From: Ignavibacterium sp.
GTDB taxonomy: Bacteria > Bacteroidota > Ignavibacteria > Ignavibacteriales > Ignavibacteriaceae
Reading direction: 5' to 3'
Assembly (NCBI GenBank): GCA_025056745.1
Contig: JANWVQ010000027.1
Location: forward strand, 1 to 48,573
DNA: 48,573 nucleotides
A program made the translations under genes and the position numbers. The notes under the pieces were generated by a model, which did not search any database, was not told the DNA's origin, and saw only the letters and a program-made list of their open reading frames with translations. Shown piece by piece: positions 37,761 through 46,657 of this stretch (the stretch's first letter is position 1; the number at the start of each line of letters is the position of its first letter).

Positions 37761-39890
37761 TTACTTACTTGCTGTTTGTTTATTAGCTTTAATATCAGTA
37801 CCTAATCTCTGTAAATAAGCAATAAGTGCTATTATTTCTTTTTGTGGTTCAGCAGGCACACCATTTTTTTGTAAGTCCAATGTTATTTGCTCTGCTTGTT
37901 TATTGAGTTCTGCTAAAGCGATTTTCTCATAACCTTCTGGATAAGGGACGCCGATTTTTCTTAAAGCATTAATTTTGGCCTCAAGGGTTGAATTGTCTAA
38001 ATCATTAGTTAACAACCAAGGATAAGGTGGCATTGTTGAGCCTGGCGACGTCGATCTTGGATTTTCCATATGCAGATAGTGCCACGAATTAGGATACTTA
38101 CCACCTATTCTATGAAGATCTGGTCCAGATCTTTTTGAACCCCATAGAAATGGATGATCATAAACATACTCTCCCGCTTTTGAATACTCACCATATCTCT
38201 CTGTCTCTGATCTGAATGGTCTTACAAGTTGTGAATGGCAGCTATTGCAAGCTTCTCTTATATAAATATCCCTACCTTGTAATTCTAATGGAGTGTATGG
38301 TTTAACAGATGCAATCGTAGGAACATTTGATTTTACCAGAAACATCGGTACAAATTCGATTATACCACCGATAAGAACAACAACCAAAGAAGCGATTGTA
38401 AAGTAAATTGGTTTTCCTTCAAGCCATCTGTGTCTCAAACCTTTTCTAAACTCATCTTTAAATGGTTTTAATGGAGGTGCTTCAGCAAATTCTTCTTCTA
38501 ACAATGAACCTTTTTTGATTGTCTTGATAAGATTATAAACCATCAGAATTACACCGGTAACATAAAAAGCACCAGCAATGCCTCTGATTATATACATTGG
38601 AATTATTTGAAGAACTGTTTCGAGGAAGTTTGGATATTGTAAAACTCCAAAGTTGTCAAATTGTTTCCACATCAAAGCTTGAGTTATACCTGAAAACCAC
38701 ATTGGAAGAGCGTAAAAAACAATTCCAAGAAAACCAATCCAGAAATGTACATTTGCCAGTTTTTTAGAATATAAATCAGTTCTCCAAAGTTTAGGAATTA
38801 GCCAATAAAGAATTCCAAATGTTAAAAAGCCGTTCCAGCCTAAAGCACCGATGTGAACGTGAGCAATAACCCAGTCAGTATAATGTGCAATTGCGTTGAC
38901 ATTTTTTAATGATAGAGTAGGACCTTCAAAGGTTGCCATACCGTAAGCTGTAACAGCAACAACCATAAACTTAAGAACAGGATCTTGTCTAACTCTATCC
39001 CAAGCTCCACGAAGTGTGAGCAATCCATTGATCATACCACCCCAAGATGGAGCTATTAACATTACAGAGAAAACAGTTCCCAAAGATTGAGCCCAGTCAG
39101 GTAATGCTGTATAAAGAAGATGATGAGGACCTGCCCAGATATAAATGAAAATTAATGTCCAGAAATGAAGAATAGATAATTTATAAGAATAGACAGGTCT
39201 ATTTGCTGCTTTTGGTAAATAATAATACATCAATCCGAGATAAGATGTAGTTAAAAAGAAAGCAACAGCATTATGTCCGTACCACCACTGAACAAGCGCA
39301 TCTTGAACACCAGCATATAAAGAATAACTTTTTAGAAATGTTACTGGTATTTCAAGTGAATTGACGATGTGTAAAATTGCAACTGTAACCCAAGTAGCAA
39401 TATAAAACCATATTGCAACAAATATATGACTCTCTCTTCTTTTAATGATCGTTCCAATCATATTTATACCGAAAGCAACCCATACTAAAGTTATTGCAAT
39501 ATCAATTGGCCATTCAAGTTCAGAATATTCTTTAGAAGTGGTTATACCTAAAGGCAATGTTATTGCTGCAGCGACGATAATTAACTGCCAGCCCCAAAAA
39601 TGAATTGAGCTAAGTGTTTTACTGAATATTTGAGTTTTCAGTAATCGAGGTAACGAATAGTAAACACCCATAAAAATTGCATTACCAACAAAGGCAAAGA
39701 TGACAGCATTTGTATGCAGCGGTCGGATTCTGCCGAATGTTAGATATGGGATAGAAAAACTTAACTCTGGAATAAATAGTTGAAATGCTATCAGTAATCC
39801 AACAACCATTCCAACTACGCCCCAGAGTATTGTCGCATAAGCGAAATTCCGGACGATTTTGTTGTCATAACTGAATCGTTCTAGTTCCAT
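37761..39890 (-). CDS. ccoNO: cbb3 oxidase fused subunits I and II (CcoN-CcoO)
   Basis: The 709-residue protein joins CcoN (~1-470) and CcoO (~490-709). The CcoN part has twelve or so helices with haem and copper ligand motifs PLHTNAVIFAFVGNA, WYGHNAVAFFLTTSY, WAGPHHLLYTALPDWAQ and YTDWVIAHVHIGALGW. The CcoO part has a membrane anchor and one haem c motif CNSCH at 548-552 with TMPPYPWLL holding the Met ligand. The complex reduces oxygen to water at low oxygen tension and conserves energy. AAGGAG lies 6 bases before the ATG, inside the end of ccoS. Fusions like this are known in Bacteroidota. Confidence 0.96.
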   Translation of the reverse strand: MELERFSYDNKIVRNFAYATILWGVVGMVVGLLIAFQLFIPELSFSIPYLTFGRIRPLHTNAVIFAFVGNAIFMGVYYSLPRLLKTQIFSKTLSSIHFWGWQLIIVAAAITLPLGITTSKEYSELEWPIDIAITLVWVAFGINMIGTIIKRRESHIFVAIWFYIATWVTVAILHIVNSLEIPVTFLKSYSLYAGVQDALVQWWYGHNAVAFFLTTSYLGLMYYYLPKAANRPVYSYKLSILHFWTLIFIYIWAGPHHLLYTALPDWAQSLGTVFSVMLIAPSWGGMINGLLTLRGAWDRVRQDPVLKFMVVAVTAYGMATFEGPTLSLKNVNAIAHYTDWVIAHVHIGALGWNGFLTFGILYWLIPKLWRTDLYSKKLANVHFWIGFLGIVFYALPMWFSGITQALMWKQFDNFGVLQYPNFLETVLQIIPMYIIRGIAGAFYVTGVILMVYNLIKTIKKGSLLEEEFAEAPPLKPFKDEFRKGLRHRWLEGKPIYFTIASLVVVLIGGIIEFVPMFLVKSNVPTIASVKPYTPLELQGRDIYIREACNSCHSQLVRPFRSETERYGEYSKAGEYVYDHPFLWGSKRSGPDLHRIGGKYPNSWHYLHMENPRSTSPGSTMPPYPWLLTNDLDNSTLEAKINALRKIGVPYPEGYEKIALAELNKQAEQITLDLQKNGVPAEPQKEIIALIAYLQRLGTDIKANKQTASK

Positions 39891-39893
39891 TGA

Positions 39894-40088
39894 TTACTCC
39901 TTATTTTTATTAGAGTTGTTTTCTTTGTTTATATCTTCATTCTCTTTTTTTACTTCATCAAATAAAATTCTTATTGAAGGTGTAAAAGTATCTTGAAACT
40001 GACCTGATTTTACACTCCAAATAAATGCAATCAAAAATCCACCTGAAATCAGTAAACTTACTATTATAAGAATTATAATAACTTCGAT
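39894..40088 (-). CDS. ccoS: CcoS-like cbb3 oxidase maturation protein
   Basis: The frame gives 64 residues with one membrane helix (VIIILIIVSLLISGGFLIAF) and then the CcoS hallmark IWSVKSGQFQDTFTPSIRIL, followed by FDEVKKENEDI. CcoS is needed for cofactor insertion in known cbb3 oxidases. No ATG, GTG or TTG lies in frame before the helix. A TAA stop is found 18 bases upstream, so initiation probably uses ATC at 40088 (or ATC at 40091, or another rare start), overlapping the ccoI end by 16 bases. The next gene, ccoNO, starts 3 bases after the stop. Confidence 0.82.
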   Translation of the reverse strand: MEVIIILIIVSLLISGGFLIAFIWSVKSGQFQDTFTPSIRILFDEVKKENEDINKENNSNKNKE

Positions 40089-42490
40089 GATAAACCTCTC
40101 TTTTTACTATAAAAATTTGTCATTAAAGTTGTAAAAGAAACGACAGAAATTGAACTTAATGGCATAAGTATGGCCGCAATAATTGGCGATAAAAGTCCTT
40201 GAACAGCTATGGTCGTTCCAATAACATTATAAAATAATGAGATCAGAAAACTCATTTTTATAACTCTCACACTGTCTTTTGAATAATCTATTATTTGAGG
40301 AATTTTAATAATTTCGTCTCCGGTCATAATTGCATCACAAGCTGGAGAAAAATTACTTATATCATCAGTTACTGCAATTCCAACATCACTTTGACTAAGT
40401 GCGCCAGCGTCATTTAAGCCATCACCAATCATTAAGATTTTTTTACCTTTTTCTTGAAGTTTTTTAATAAAGTTTAATTTATCTTCAGGCGTTTGATTAA
40501 AATTCAAATCTGAATTTTTACCAAAGAATTTTTCTAAATTTGTGCGCTCTCCTTTATTATCACCGGATAATAATGATAACGAGTAATTATTTTTTAGATT
40601 TTTGATAACTTTTTCAATGCCTTCTCTGTAAGAGTTTGAAAAGATAAATTCTCCTATGAAATAATCATCAATCGTGATGTAGATTTTAGTTTGCAAATTG
40701 TTTCCATTTTTCTTTTCAATTCCAACAAAATCAGCAGAGCCAATTTTTATCAGATGACCATAAACAATACCTGATATACCTTTACCAATTATTTCCTGAT
40801 AGTTAGTAACTGGAAAAATCGAATTTCCTTCAATTGAGTCATAAATTCTTTTGCTAAGTGGATGAGTAGAATTTCGAGTAAGTGATTTAATCATAATTTT
40901 TTCATTCTCTGTGAGCACTCTTCCTTTGTAAATAACATCCGCTTCACCAGTTTTAGTGATTGTTCCTGTTTTATCGAACACAATATGATTGACTTTTGCA
41001 AGTTCTTCGATTACATAAGAGTTCTTGAGATACAACTTGTTTCTTCCCAAAATTCTCATTGCATTACCAAGTGCAAAAGGAGTTGATAAAGCTAAAGCAC
41101 AAGGACAAGCAACTATCAATACAGAGGTGAATACGTGAACAGCAATTTTTGAATCATACAAAAACCAGTAAGTTGCTGATGAAAATGCTATTAATAAAAT
41201 TATAATTGTGAAATATTTGCTTGTTGTTGTTGAAAATCTTGTGAAAAAACTTTCACCTATTTTATTAAAAGTATCATTATTCCAAAGCTTTGTCAGGTAA
41301 CTTTGTGATAATTCTTTTATAACTTCAAGTTCAATGGCTCCACCAAGCTGTCTTCCTCCAGCATAAATTAGTTCACCACTAACTTTAGGAGTTGGATTTG
41401 ATTCTCCTGTTACGAAACTATAATCAATAATTCCTTCACCGTTAATTAAAATTGAATCTGCCGGAACAATTTCATTTTTTCTTATGACTATTCTATTTCC
41501 AATTCGGAGATTTGAAACTGGAATTGTTTTTTCTTGTTCGTTCTGTTTTATTGTGACAGATAGTGGGAAATATGATTTATAATCTCTTTCAAAATTCAAT
41601 GCCTCATAAGTTCTTTCTTGAAGAATTTTACCAACAAGTAAAAAGAAAACTAATCCAGCGAATGAGTCAAAATATCCAGGTCCTATTTGAAAAATAACCT
41701 CATAAGCACTTCTTAAGAAAAGAGTAAGTATTCCTAAAGCCAGAGGAAGATCAATATTAATTATCTTTTTCTTTAGACCTTTATACGCTGAAATGAAGTA
41801 TCCTGAAGAAGAAAAAATCAATACTGGAATGGAAAGAATTAAATTAAGATATGAGAAAAAGTTTTTTAATAATTTATCATTCAGATCAATAGAAAAATAT
41901 TCCGGAAAACTGAATAACATTATATTTCCAAAAGCAAAACCAGCAACTCCAACCTGAAAGTATAACTTCTTTTTTAATTCATCTATTTTTTTATTTGATT
42001 GATTTTCCAAAACGATTTGTGGTTCATATCCGATTGATGCAAGAAGCATTACAACTTCTTTTAATGAAACTTTGTCTTTTAAGAATTTTACTGATAATTC
42101 TTTTCTAACAAAATTTACTTTAGAATTTATAATTGCAGGATTTAATTTGAAGAGATTTTCAAGTAGCCAAATGCAGCTACTACAGTGCATTTGAGGGATG
42201 TAAAAAGTTGTAAGAAAATATTTATCATCCTTAAAATCAATCAACTTATCTATGACATCAGCTTCATCTAAGTATTCGAACTTTTTTTCGTAGATTGTTG
42301 AAGGTGAAATACCAGGATGCTCAGAATAGGAGTAATAGCTACAAAGTTGATTTTGATTTAAAATCTCATACACAGTTTTGCAACCATTGCAGCAAAAGTT
42401 TTTATTATCAAAAACAATACTTTCATCGAGGCAATCTTGCCCACAATGAAAGCAGACTAATTCTGTTTCGACTTTGTTCAAGTTTATCAT
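40073..42490 (-). CDS. ccoI: Copper-transporting P-type ATPase CcoI (FixI)
   Basis: The 805-residue P1B-type ATPase has an N-terminal cysteine-rich domain (CFHCGQDC and CCNGC, residues 13-37). A heavy-metal-associated domain follows with CSSC at 103-106. Eight helices follow with the metal-path motif VACPCALALSTP. Catalytic motifs are FDKTGTITKTG with the phosphorylated Asp, HPLSKRI, and IGDGLNDAGALSQSDVG. Such proteins export copper towards the periplasm for cbb3 oxidase metallation. It is the first gene of the locus, and a dyad lies 11 bases upstream (42501-42520). ccoS starts within its end. Confidence 0.95.
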   Translation of the reverse strand: MINLNKVETELVCFHCGQDCLDESIVFDNKNFCCNGCKTVYEILNQNQLCSYYSYSEHPGISPSTIYEKKFEYLDEADVIDKLIDFKDDKYFLTTFYIPQMHCSSCIWLLENLFKLNPAIINSKVNFVRKELSVKFLKDKVSLKEVVMLLASIGYEPQIVLENQSNKKIDELKKKLYFQVGVAGFAFGNIMLFSFPEYFSIDLNDKLLKNFFSYLNLILSIPVLIFSSSGYFISAYKGLKKKIINIDLPLALGILTLFLRSAYEVIFQIGPGYFDSFAGLVFFLLVGKILQERTYEALNFERDYKSYFPLSVTIKQNEQEKTIPVSNLRIGNRIVIRKNEIVPADSILINGEGIIDYSFVTGESNPTPKVSGELIYAGGRQLGGAIELEVIKELSQSYLTKLWNNDTFNKIGESFFTRFSTTTSKYFTIIILLIAFSSATYWFLYDSKIAVHVFTSVLIVACPCALALSTPFALGNAMRILGRNKLYLKNSYVIEELAKVNHIVFDKTGTITKTGEADVIYKGRVLTENEKIMIKSLTRNSTHPLSKRIYDSIEGNSIFPVTNYQEIIGKGISGIVYGHLIKIGSADFVGIEKKNGNNLQTKIYITIDDYFIGEFIFSNSYREGIEKVIKNLKNNYSLSLLSGDNKGERTNLEKFFGKNSDLNFNQTPEDKLNFIKKLQEKGKKILMIGDGLNDAGALSQSDVGIAVTDDISNFSPACDAIMTGDEIIKIPQIIDYSKDSVRVIKMSFLISLFYNVIGTTIAVQGLLSPIIAAILMPLSSISVVSFTTLMTNFYSKKRGLSSKLL

Positions 42491-42500
42491 TTATTACTAT

Positions 42501-42520
42501 TTGCTCGAATGTATGAGCAA
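42501..42520. promoter_or_regulatory. Candidate operator: inverted repeat TTGCTC-N8-GAGCAA upstream of ccoI
   Basis: Perfect 6-base arms TTGCTC (42501-42506) and GAGCAA (42515-42520) are separated by eight bases and lie 11 bases upstream of the ccoI start codon. It does not match the FNR box TTGAT-N4-ATCAA. Both position and symmetry would suit a repressor or activator dimer, but the arms are short. The remaining spacer to pgeF (42521-42709) shows no further motif I can support. Confidence 0.35.
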
Positions 42521-42709
42521 TGTTAATACCACAATTATGCCACGATTTTACTTAACAATTGACAATAAATTTTAGTTTTTTCGTTTATTTTCTAAATTTT
42601 AAGAAATAAAATTCTTGTTTATGGAAAAGAGAGAGAATTGAAATAATTTATAAATCACACAAACAGTCAGATTTATTTTTTATTTTAACTAAAAAGTCAG
42701 AGAAATATT

Positions 42710-43441
42710 TTGTTTATAATTAAACCATATATCTTTAGGCAATTTGATGATTTAATTTTTGGCTTTTCAACTAAGATAGGGTTGAATAGAGAATGGCCAT
42801 ATTTTTATAATATCTCCCTTTCTGTTGGTGATGATGAGGAGATTGTTAAAGAAAATCGTAAAAAATTATTTTCATATCTAAATTTAGAAGATTTTAAGAT
42901 ACATTTCCAAAAACAAACTCATTCTGATATTATTAGAGTGGTTGATTCCTCATCCTCTGTTGAAGAAAGTGATGCAATGATATGCTCAGAACCTCGAAAT
43001 GCTCTTGCTATAGTTGTGGCAGATTGTGTTTCTATATTTATTTTTGATATTAAAAGAAAAATAATAGCTGGAATTCATTCTGGTTGGAGAGGAACTTATA
43101 AAAGAATTCTTGAAAAAACTTTAATAAAACTATTTAATGATTTTGGTTCAAAAGCTGATGATTTATATTGTTATCTTGGACCTTCAATCTCGCAAGTAAA
43201 TTACGAAGTTGGTGAAGAGGTGGCTTGTCTTTTTGATGAAAAATATTTATTAAAAACTAATAACAAAATTTTCTTAGATGTTGCGGCAGTTAATTATGAT
43301 ATTTTAATAAACTATAATATTCCTGATATTCAGATACAAAAATCTTCTTTATGCACATACGAGATGAAAGAATTATTTCATTCTTTTCGAAGAGATGGAC
43401 AAAAATCAGGTAGATTAGTTGGATTAATTGGTTTAAAATGA
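42710..43441 (+). CDS. pgeF: PgeF/YfiH family purine nucleoside phosphorylase (multicopper-oxidase-like)
   Basis: The 243-residue protein matches the YfiH/PgeF family. Metal-site residues are visible in QKQTHSDIIRVVD, VVADCVSIFIFDI and AGIHSGWRGTYKRI, followed by YLGPSISQVNYEVGEEV. The family was first called laccase or polyphenol oxidase; later work supports zinc-dependent purine nucleoside phosphorolysis and peptidoglycan editing. The start is TTG at 42710: upstream there is a TAA stop in frame at 42686, and the next ATG in frame would remove conserved residues. It overlaps the EamA gene by four bases (ATGA). Confidence 0.92.
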   Translation: MFIIKPYIFRQFDDLIFGFSTKIGLNREWPYFYNISLSVGDDEEIVKENRKKLFSYLNLEDFKIHFQKQTHSDIIRVVDSSSSVEESDAMICSEPRNALAIVVADCVSIFIFDIKRKIIAGIHSGWRGTYKRILEKTLIKLFNDFGSKADDLYCYLGPSISQVNYEVGEEVACLFDEKYLLKTNNKIFLDVAAVNYDILINYNIPDIQIQKSSLCTYEMKELFHSFRRDGQKSGRLVGLIGLK

Positions 43442-44361
43442 GAGAAACAGCAACATATAAAATTGTAATAATTTATTTGATTTTGTGCTTTGTTTGGGGC
43501 TCAACTTGGCTTGCAATTAAGATGAGTCTTGAATCTTTCCCTCCATTTTTATCAGCAGGAATAAGATTTGTCATTGCATCTTTTACAATTTATTTTTTAA
43601 TGAACATAAGAGGCACAGAATTACAAACTGATAAAGAAGCACTTAAACTTTATTTTATGTTGGGATTTTTCTCTTTTGTTATTCCATTTGGTCTAGTTTA
43701 TTGGGCTGAACAATTTGTTGACTCAGGGTTAGCGTCAGTATTATTTGCAGTTTATCCATTCTTTGTCGCGATTTTCTCTTATTTCCTAATTCCAAACGAA
43801 GAAATTGGTATAGTAAGAATTGTGGGAATGATATTAGGGTTTAGCGGCATAGTTGTAATCTTTCACGATTCTTTTTCTTTGACAATTTCGGATTACATTT
43901 TAGGAATGTTTGCAATCGTTTTAAGCGCAATTATGCAAGCATTTATGGCAGTAACAATAAAAAAACGCGGTAAATATCTTAACCCTTTAACAATGAACTT
44001 GATACCAATGTTAATTGCTGGCTTCATAATGATGTTAATAGGTTTGTTTTATGAGGGGTGGGATAAAGTTAGATTAACAGAGAAAGGTATTATAGCAGTT
44101 ATCTATCTTGCTGTAATTGGAAGTGTTGTTACTTTTACTTCATTTTATTGGTTGCTCAAAAAGGTTAGTGTAATAATAATGTCGTTTATTGCCTTTATCA
44201 CTCCCATTGTTGCAATTTTTTTAGGCTGGATATTATATGATGAAACACTTAGTGAGAAGCATACTTTAGGTACTGCTCTTGTATTAATAGGAGTTTTTAT
44301 TGCAAACCTTCCCCAAAATTCTATAGAAAAGATAAAAAAAATGGCTGCCAGATATTTCTGA
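43438..44361 (+). CDS. EamA-family (DMT superfamily) membrane transporter
   Basis: The 307-residue protein has ten membrane helices as two repeated EamA units. Each unit starts with typical motifs: YLILCFVWGSTWLAIKMSLE in the first, and YILGMFAIVLSAIMQAFMAV in the second. Such proteins export amino acids, nucleosides or other metabolites; the substrate cannot be deduced. It is coupled to pgeF by a four-base overlap. The end of the gene contains a hairpin that also acts as the likely terminator for the convergent barrel gene. Confidence 0.9.
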   Translation: MRETATYKIVIIYLILCFVWGSTWLAIKMSLESFPPFLSAGIRFVIASFTIYFLMNIRGTELQTDKEALKLYFMLGFFSFVIPFGLVYWAEQFVDSGLASVLFAVYPFFVAIFSYFLIPNEEIGIVRIVGMILGFSGIVVIFHDSFSLTISDYILGMFAIVLSAIMQAFMAVTIKKRGKYLNPLTMNLIPMLIAGFIMMLIGLFYEGWDKVRLTEKGIIAVIYLAVIGSVVTFTSFYWLLKKVSVIIMSFIAFITPIVAIFLGWILYDETLSEKHTLGTALVLIGVFIANLPQNSIEKIKKMAARYF

Positions 44362-44368
44362 CAGCCAT
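44334..44368 (-). terminator. Intrinsic terminator of the convergent barrel gene, inside the eamA-like gene end
   Basis: 12-base arms ATGGCTGCCAGA (44341-44352) and TCTGACAGCCAT (44357-44368) pair with one mismatch around a TATT loop. On the minus strand the hairpin is followed by seven T residues (A run at 44334-44340), the standard intrinsic terminator for the gene ending at 44395. It lies within the last codons of the plus-strand transporter gene. On the plus strand the T tract is missing, although the hairpin may still act there. Confidence 0.8.
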
Positions 44369-44394
44369 ATCATAAATCCGACTTTATTAACTAA

Positions 44395-44946
44395 TTAGAA
44401 TCCAAATTTGTAAGCAACTCCAACATTAATTGCAGCAGTTGAGCTTGCATAGTTTTGATATTTAACTGAAAGATCTAATGCGTTTTTGCCCATCTGTAAA
44501 ATATATCCTGCACCAACTGCAAAACCGAATTCTGAAGTACTGGATGTTGAGCTTGCTCCAGGAATTGTAACAGTTCCTATTCTTCTGGCTGGAATATCAA
44601 CCTTTAATGAAATCATATTCATTCCGGTTTCTGCAGAGGTATAGAAATTTCCGAATAAGTATTTAGCACCAGCGTGAATTGGAATAATTGAATAAGAATA
44701 TTTTCCAAATCCAGATAATTCTTTTTCGCCAAACATTAAATATGTTGCAGAAACAGTTCCAACAATATTTGGAGCGAAACTATATTCAAACTGAGCTCCG
44801 CCTCCAAATCCCATTCCTGCTACATCACCAAATGATCCCATTGGGAGAGCTAAATTTCCTCCAACTCCAACTGCCATTTTGCTTTGTGCATTTGCAAATG
44901 TCAAAGCAAAAAGAACTAAAAAAAGGACTGAAAATAATTTTTTCAT
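44395..44946 (-). CDS. Outer-membrane beta-barrel protein (OmpA-like, OMP_b-brl family)
   Basis: The 183-residue product has a clear signal peptide (KKLFSVLFLVLFALTFANAQ). It is followed by about eight amphipathic strands with glycine-rich turns such as MGFGGGAQFEYSFAPNIVG, and the final strand INVGVAYKFGF ends in Phe. This suits a small 8-stranded outer-membrane barrel without a peptidoglycan-binding domain. Function is unknown; such proteins often serve structural roles. It is a single gene with a strong terminator at 44334-44368. The 166-base upstream spacer shows no well-supported promoter. Confidence 0.85.
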   Translation of the reverse strand: MKKLFSVLFLVLFALTFANAQSKMAVGVGGNLALPMGSFGDVAGMGFGGGAQFEYSFAPNIVGTVSATYLMFGEKELSGFGKYSYSIIPIHAGAKYLFGNFYTSAETGMNMISLKVDIPARRIGTVTIPGASSTSSTSEFGFAVGAGYILQMGKNALDLSVKYQNYASSTAAINVGVAYKFGF

Positions 44947-45112
44947 AGAGATACCCTTTATTATTGTTAATAAATTAGTTATTTAGTGCGTTTCTAAGAT
45001 AAGTATAAACTTTAATTTTATGCAAATTTTTGTCAATAAAATTTTATCTAACAAAATCTAAACCAAAATTATATATCATTTTGATATCCTTAAATACGTC
45101 AAATGCTCTATT

Positions 45113-46459
45113 TTAATGATAATTAAAAGAACTTCCACCTATAAACTCTCTTATAACAGAATTTGGTGGAATTGCTGACTCATCAGATACTGGAGTAATT
45201 GTCTTCAAAAGATTGTAGACTCTTACAGCTCTTTCATAAGCATCTGCTTTTAATACATTATCTTTATATTCATTAGACCATCTTTCGAAATGTTCTAACA
45301 TTCGATTGGCATAAATAGGTAATTCATAAGGCATAGCACTACTTATGATAAAATCAGCTGTGTTACAATATGGAATTATATTCCTTAACTCGCTTGAACG
45401 AACATAATGCCAATGTTCTAAAGTTTGTTGTGGATTGTATGCTCTGAAAACAGAATCTCGCAACATTCTTCTTATAAGTCTGATATCTGTCCATCTAACA
45501 TATTTACCATCATTACCTTTCATTTGCAAAAGTGGTTCTAAATAAAGTTTGAACTTTACCGATGCAGGAATGTCTTTACTAAAAGCTGGATATAAACCGT
45601 GGAGTGAATCAATCAGAAGAAGTTCATCTTGTTGAAGTTTCATAGGTGTTGCATTCAATGTTCTTTTACCGGTTTTGAAATCATAATAAGGAATTAAAAC
45701 TTCTTCACCTTTACTGAGTTTCACCAAATGTTCATTTATCAATTCTAAATCTAATGCTTGAGGGGTTTCAAAATCATAATCTCCGAATTCATCTTTTGGA
45801 TGAAGTTCCAAATCAAAGAAATAATTATCGACAATCAATGCTTTAAACTTATAACCTTTCTTGGTTAATTTTTCTTCTAACTTTAATGTTGTAGTTGTTT
45901 TTCCTGATGAGGAAGGTCCGCTAATCATTACCATTCTTAAACTATCTAATCTTTCAATAATAAGATTTGCTGCTAATTCAACATCATCTTCATAAAGACA
46001 CTCTGACTCGTGAACAATCTGCGGAAATTCTCCATTCTGAACTCTTTTGTTCAAGCTTTCAACAGTATGCAAATTATGAGAAACTGCCCAATCAAGATTT
46101 CTCCAGATTTTTTGCCAAGGAATATTTTCATTGATCTTTGAAGCATATCTTGTTTCAGCTTCTCTTGCACGTTTTCTTTCGTCTCTGTAAAGAATATATT
46201 CTTTTGCAACTTTAGCGTGTCCGTTTTCTATTAAAACTTTTTCAACAATATCTTGAATTTCTTCTATATGTGGTGTTGTTCCATCAGGAAATCTTTCATT
46301 CAATAGTTGAACCACTTTATCTGAAAGTTCTTTTGCTTTTTCTTTATCTCTTCCGCCCACAGCAACTGCTGCTCTATATATAGCATTCGTTATTCTATCT
46401 TGATTAAATGGAACAATTGTTCCCGTTCTTTTTATAACATATTTAATGTGTGTTTCCAT
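45113..46459 (-). CDS. ATP-cone domain fused to a uridine kinase-like nucleoside kinase
   Basis: The 448-residue protein has two parts. Residues ~6-95 form an ATP-cone: VIKRTGTIVPFNQDRITNAI, then AKEYILYRDERKRARE. Residues ~170-440 form a P-loop kinase with VMISGPSSSGKTTTTLKLEE, LIVDNYFFDLEL and EEVLIPYYDFKTGKR, as in uridine/cytidine kinases. ATP-cones sense ATP/dATP in ribonucleotide reductases and NrdR, so nucleoside phosphorylation may be under allosteric control here. The nucleoside is not predictable. AAGGTGAG lies 5 bases before the ATG, a good ribosome-binding site. Confidence 0.88.
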   Translation of the reverse strand: METHIKYVIKRTGTIVPFNQDRITNAIYRAAVAVGGRDKEKAKELSDKVVQLLNERFPDGTTPHIEEIQDIVEKVLIENGHAKVAKEYILYRDERKRAREAETRYASKINENIPWQKIWRNLDWAVSHNLHTVESLNKRVQNGEFPQIVHESECLYEDDVELAANLIIERLDSLRMVMISGPSSSGKTTTTLKLEEKLTKKGYKFKALIVDNYFFDLELHPKDEFGDYDFETPQALDLELINEHLVKLSKGEEVLIPYYDFKTGKRTLNATPMKLQQDELLLIDSLHGLYPAFSKDIPASVKFKLYLEPLLQMKGNDGKYVRWTDIRLIRRMLRDSVFRAYNPQQTLEHWHYVRSSELRNIIPYCNTADFIISSAMPYELPIYANRMLEHFERWSNEYKDNVLKADAYERAVRVYNLLKTITPVSDESAIPPNSVIREFIGGSSFNYH

Positions 46460-46488
46460 TTTTACTCACCTTGTTGATTTTCAAATGT

Positions 46489-46496
46489 CAAACATA
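46489..46496 (-). promoter_or_regulatory. Candidate -7 element (TATGTTTG) for the nucleoside kinase gene
   Basis: On the minus strand TATGTTTG fits TAnnTTTG and lies 29 bases before the start codon at 46459. No TTTG is found at the usual upstream distance, so support is partial. The remaining spacer to malQ (46497-46647) shows no further motif I can support. Confidence 0.4.
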
Positions 46497-46657
46497 TCAC
46501 TTTATTTTACTAAAATAAAAATATTGTATGAGATGAAATGAATTCGAATTATTGTATATCTAGTCTTCCAATATTCAATAAATTCCTTGAGACGTTTTGA
46601 ATTTATTAATAATATCAGCATTACTATTTTGCACATCAAAAAAATCGAAGGTGTAAA

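Noticed and set aside
42710-43441. pgeF as a copper laccase working with the adjacent copper ATPase
   Set aside because: The laccase activity of this family is now doubted in favour of nucleoside phosphorolysis. The gene is divergent from ccoI, so adjacency alone is weak evidence.
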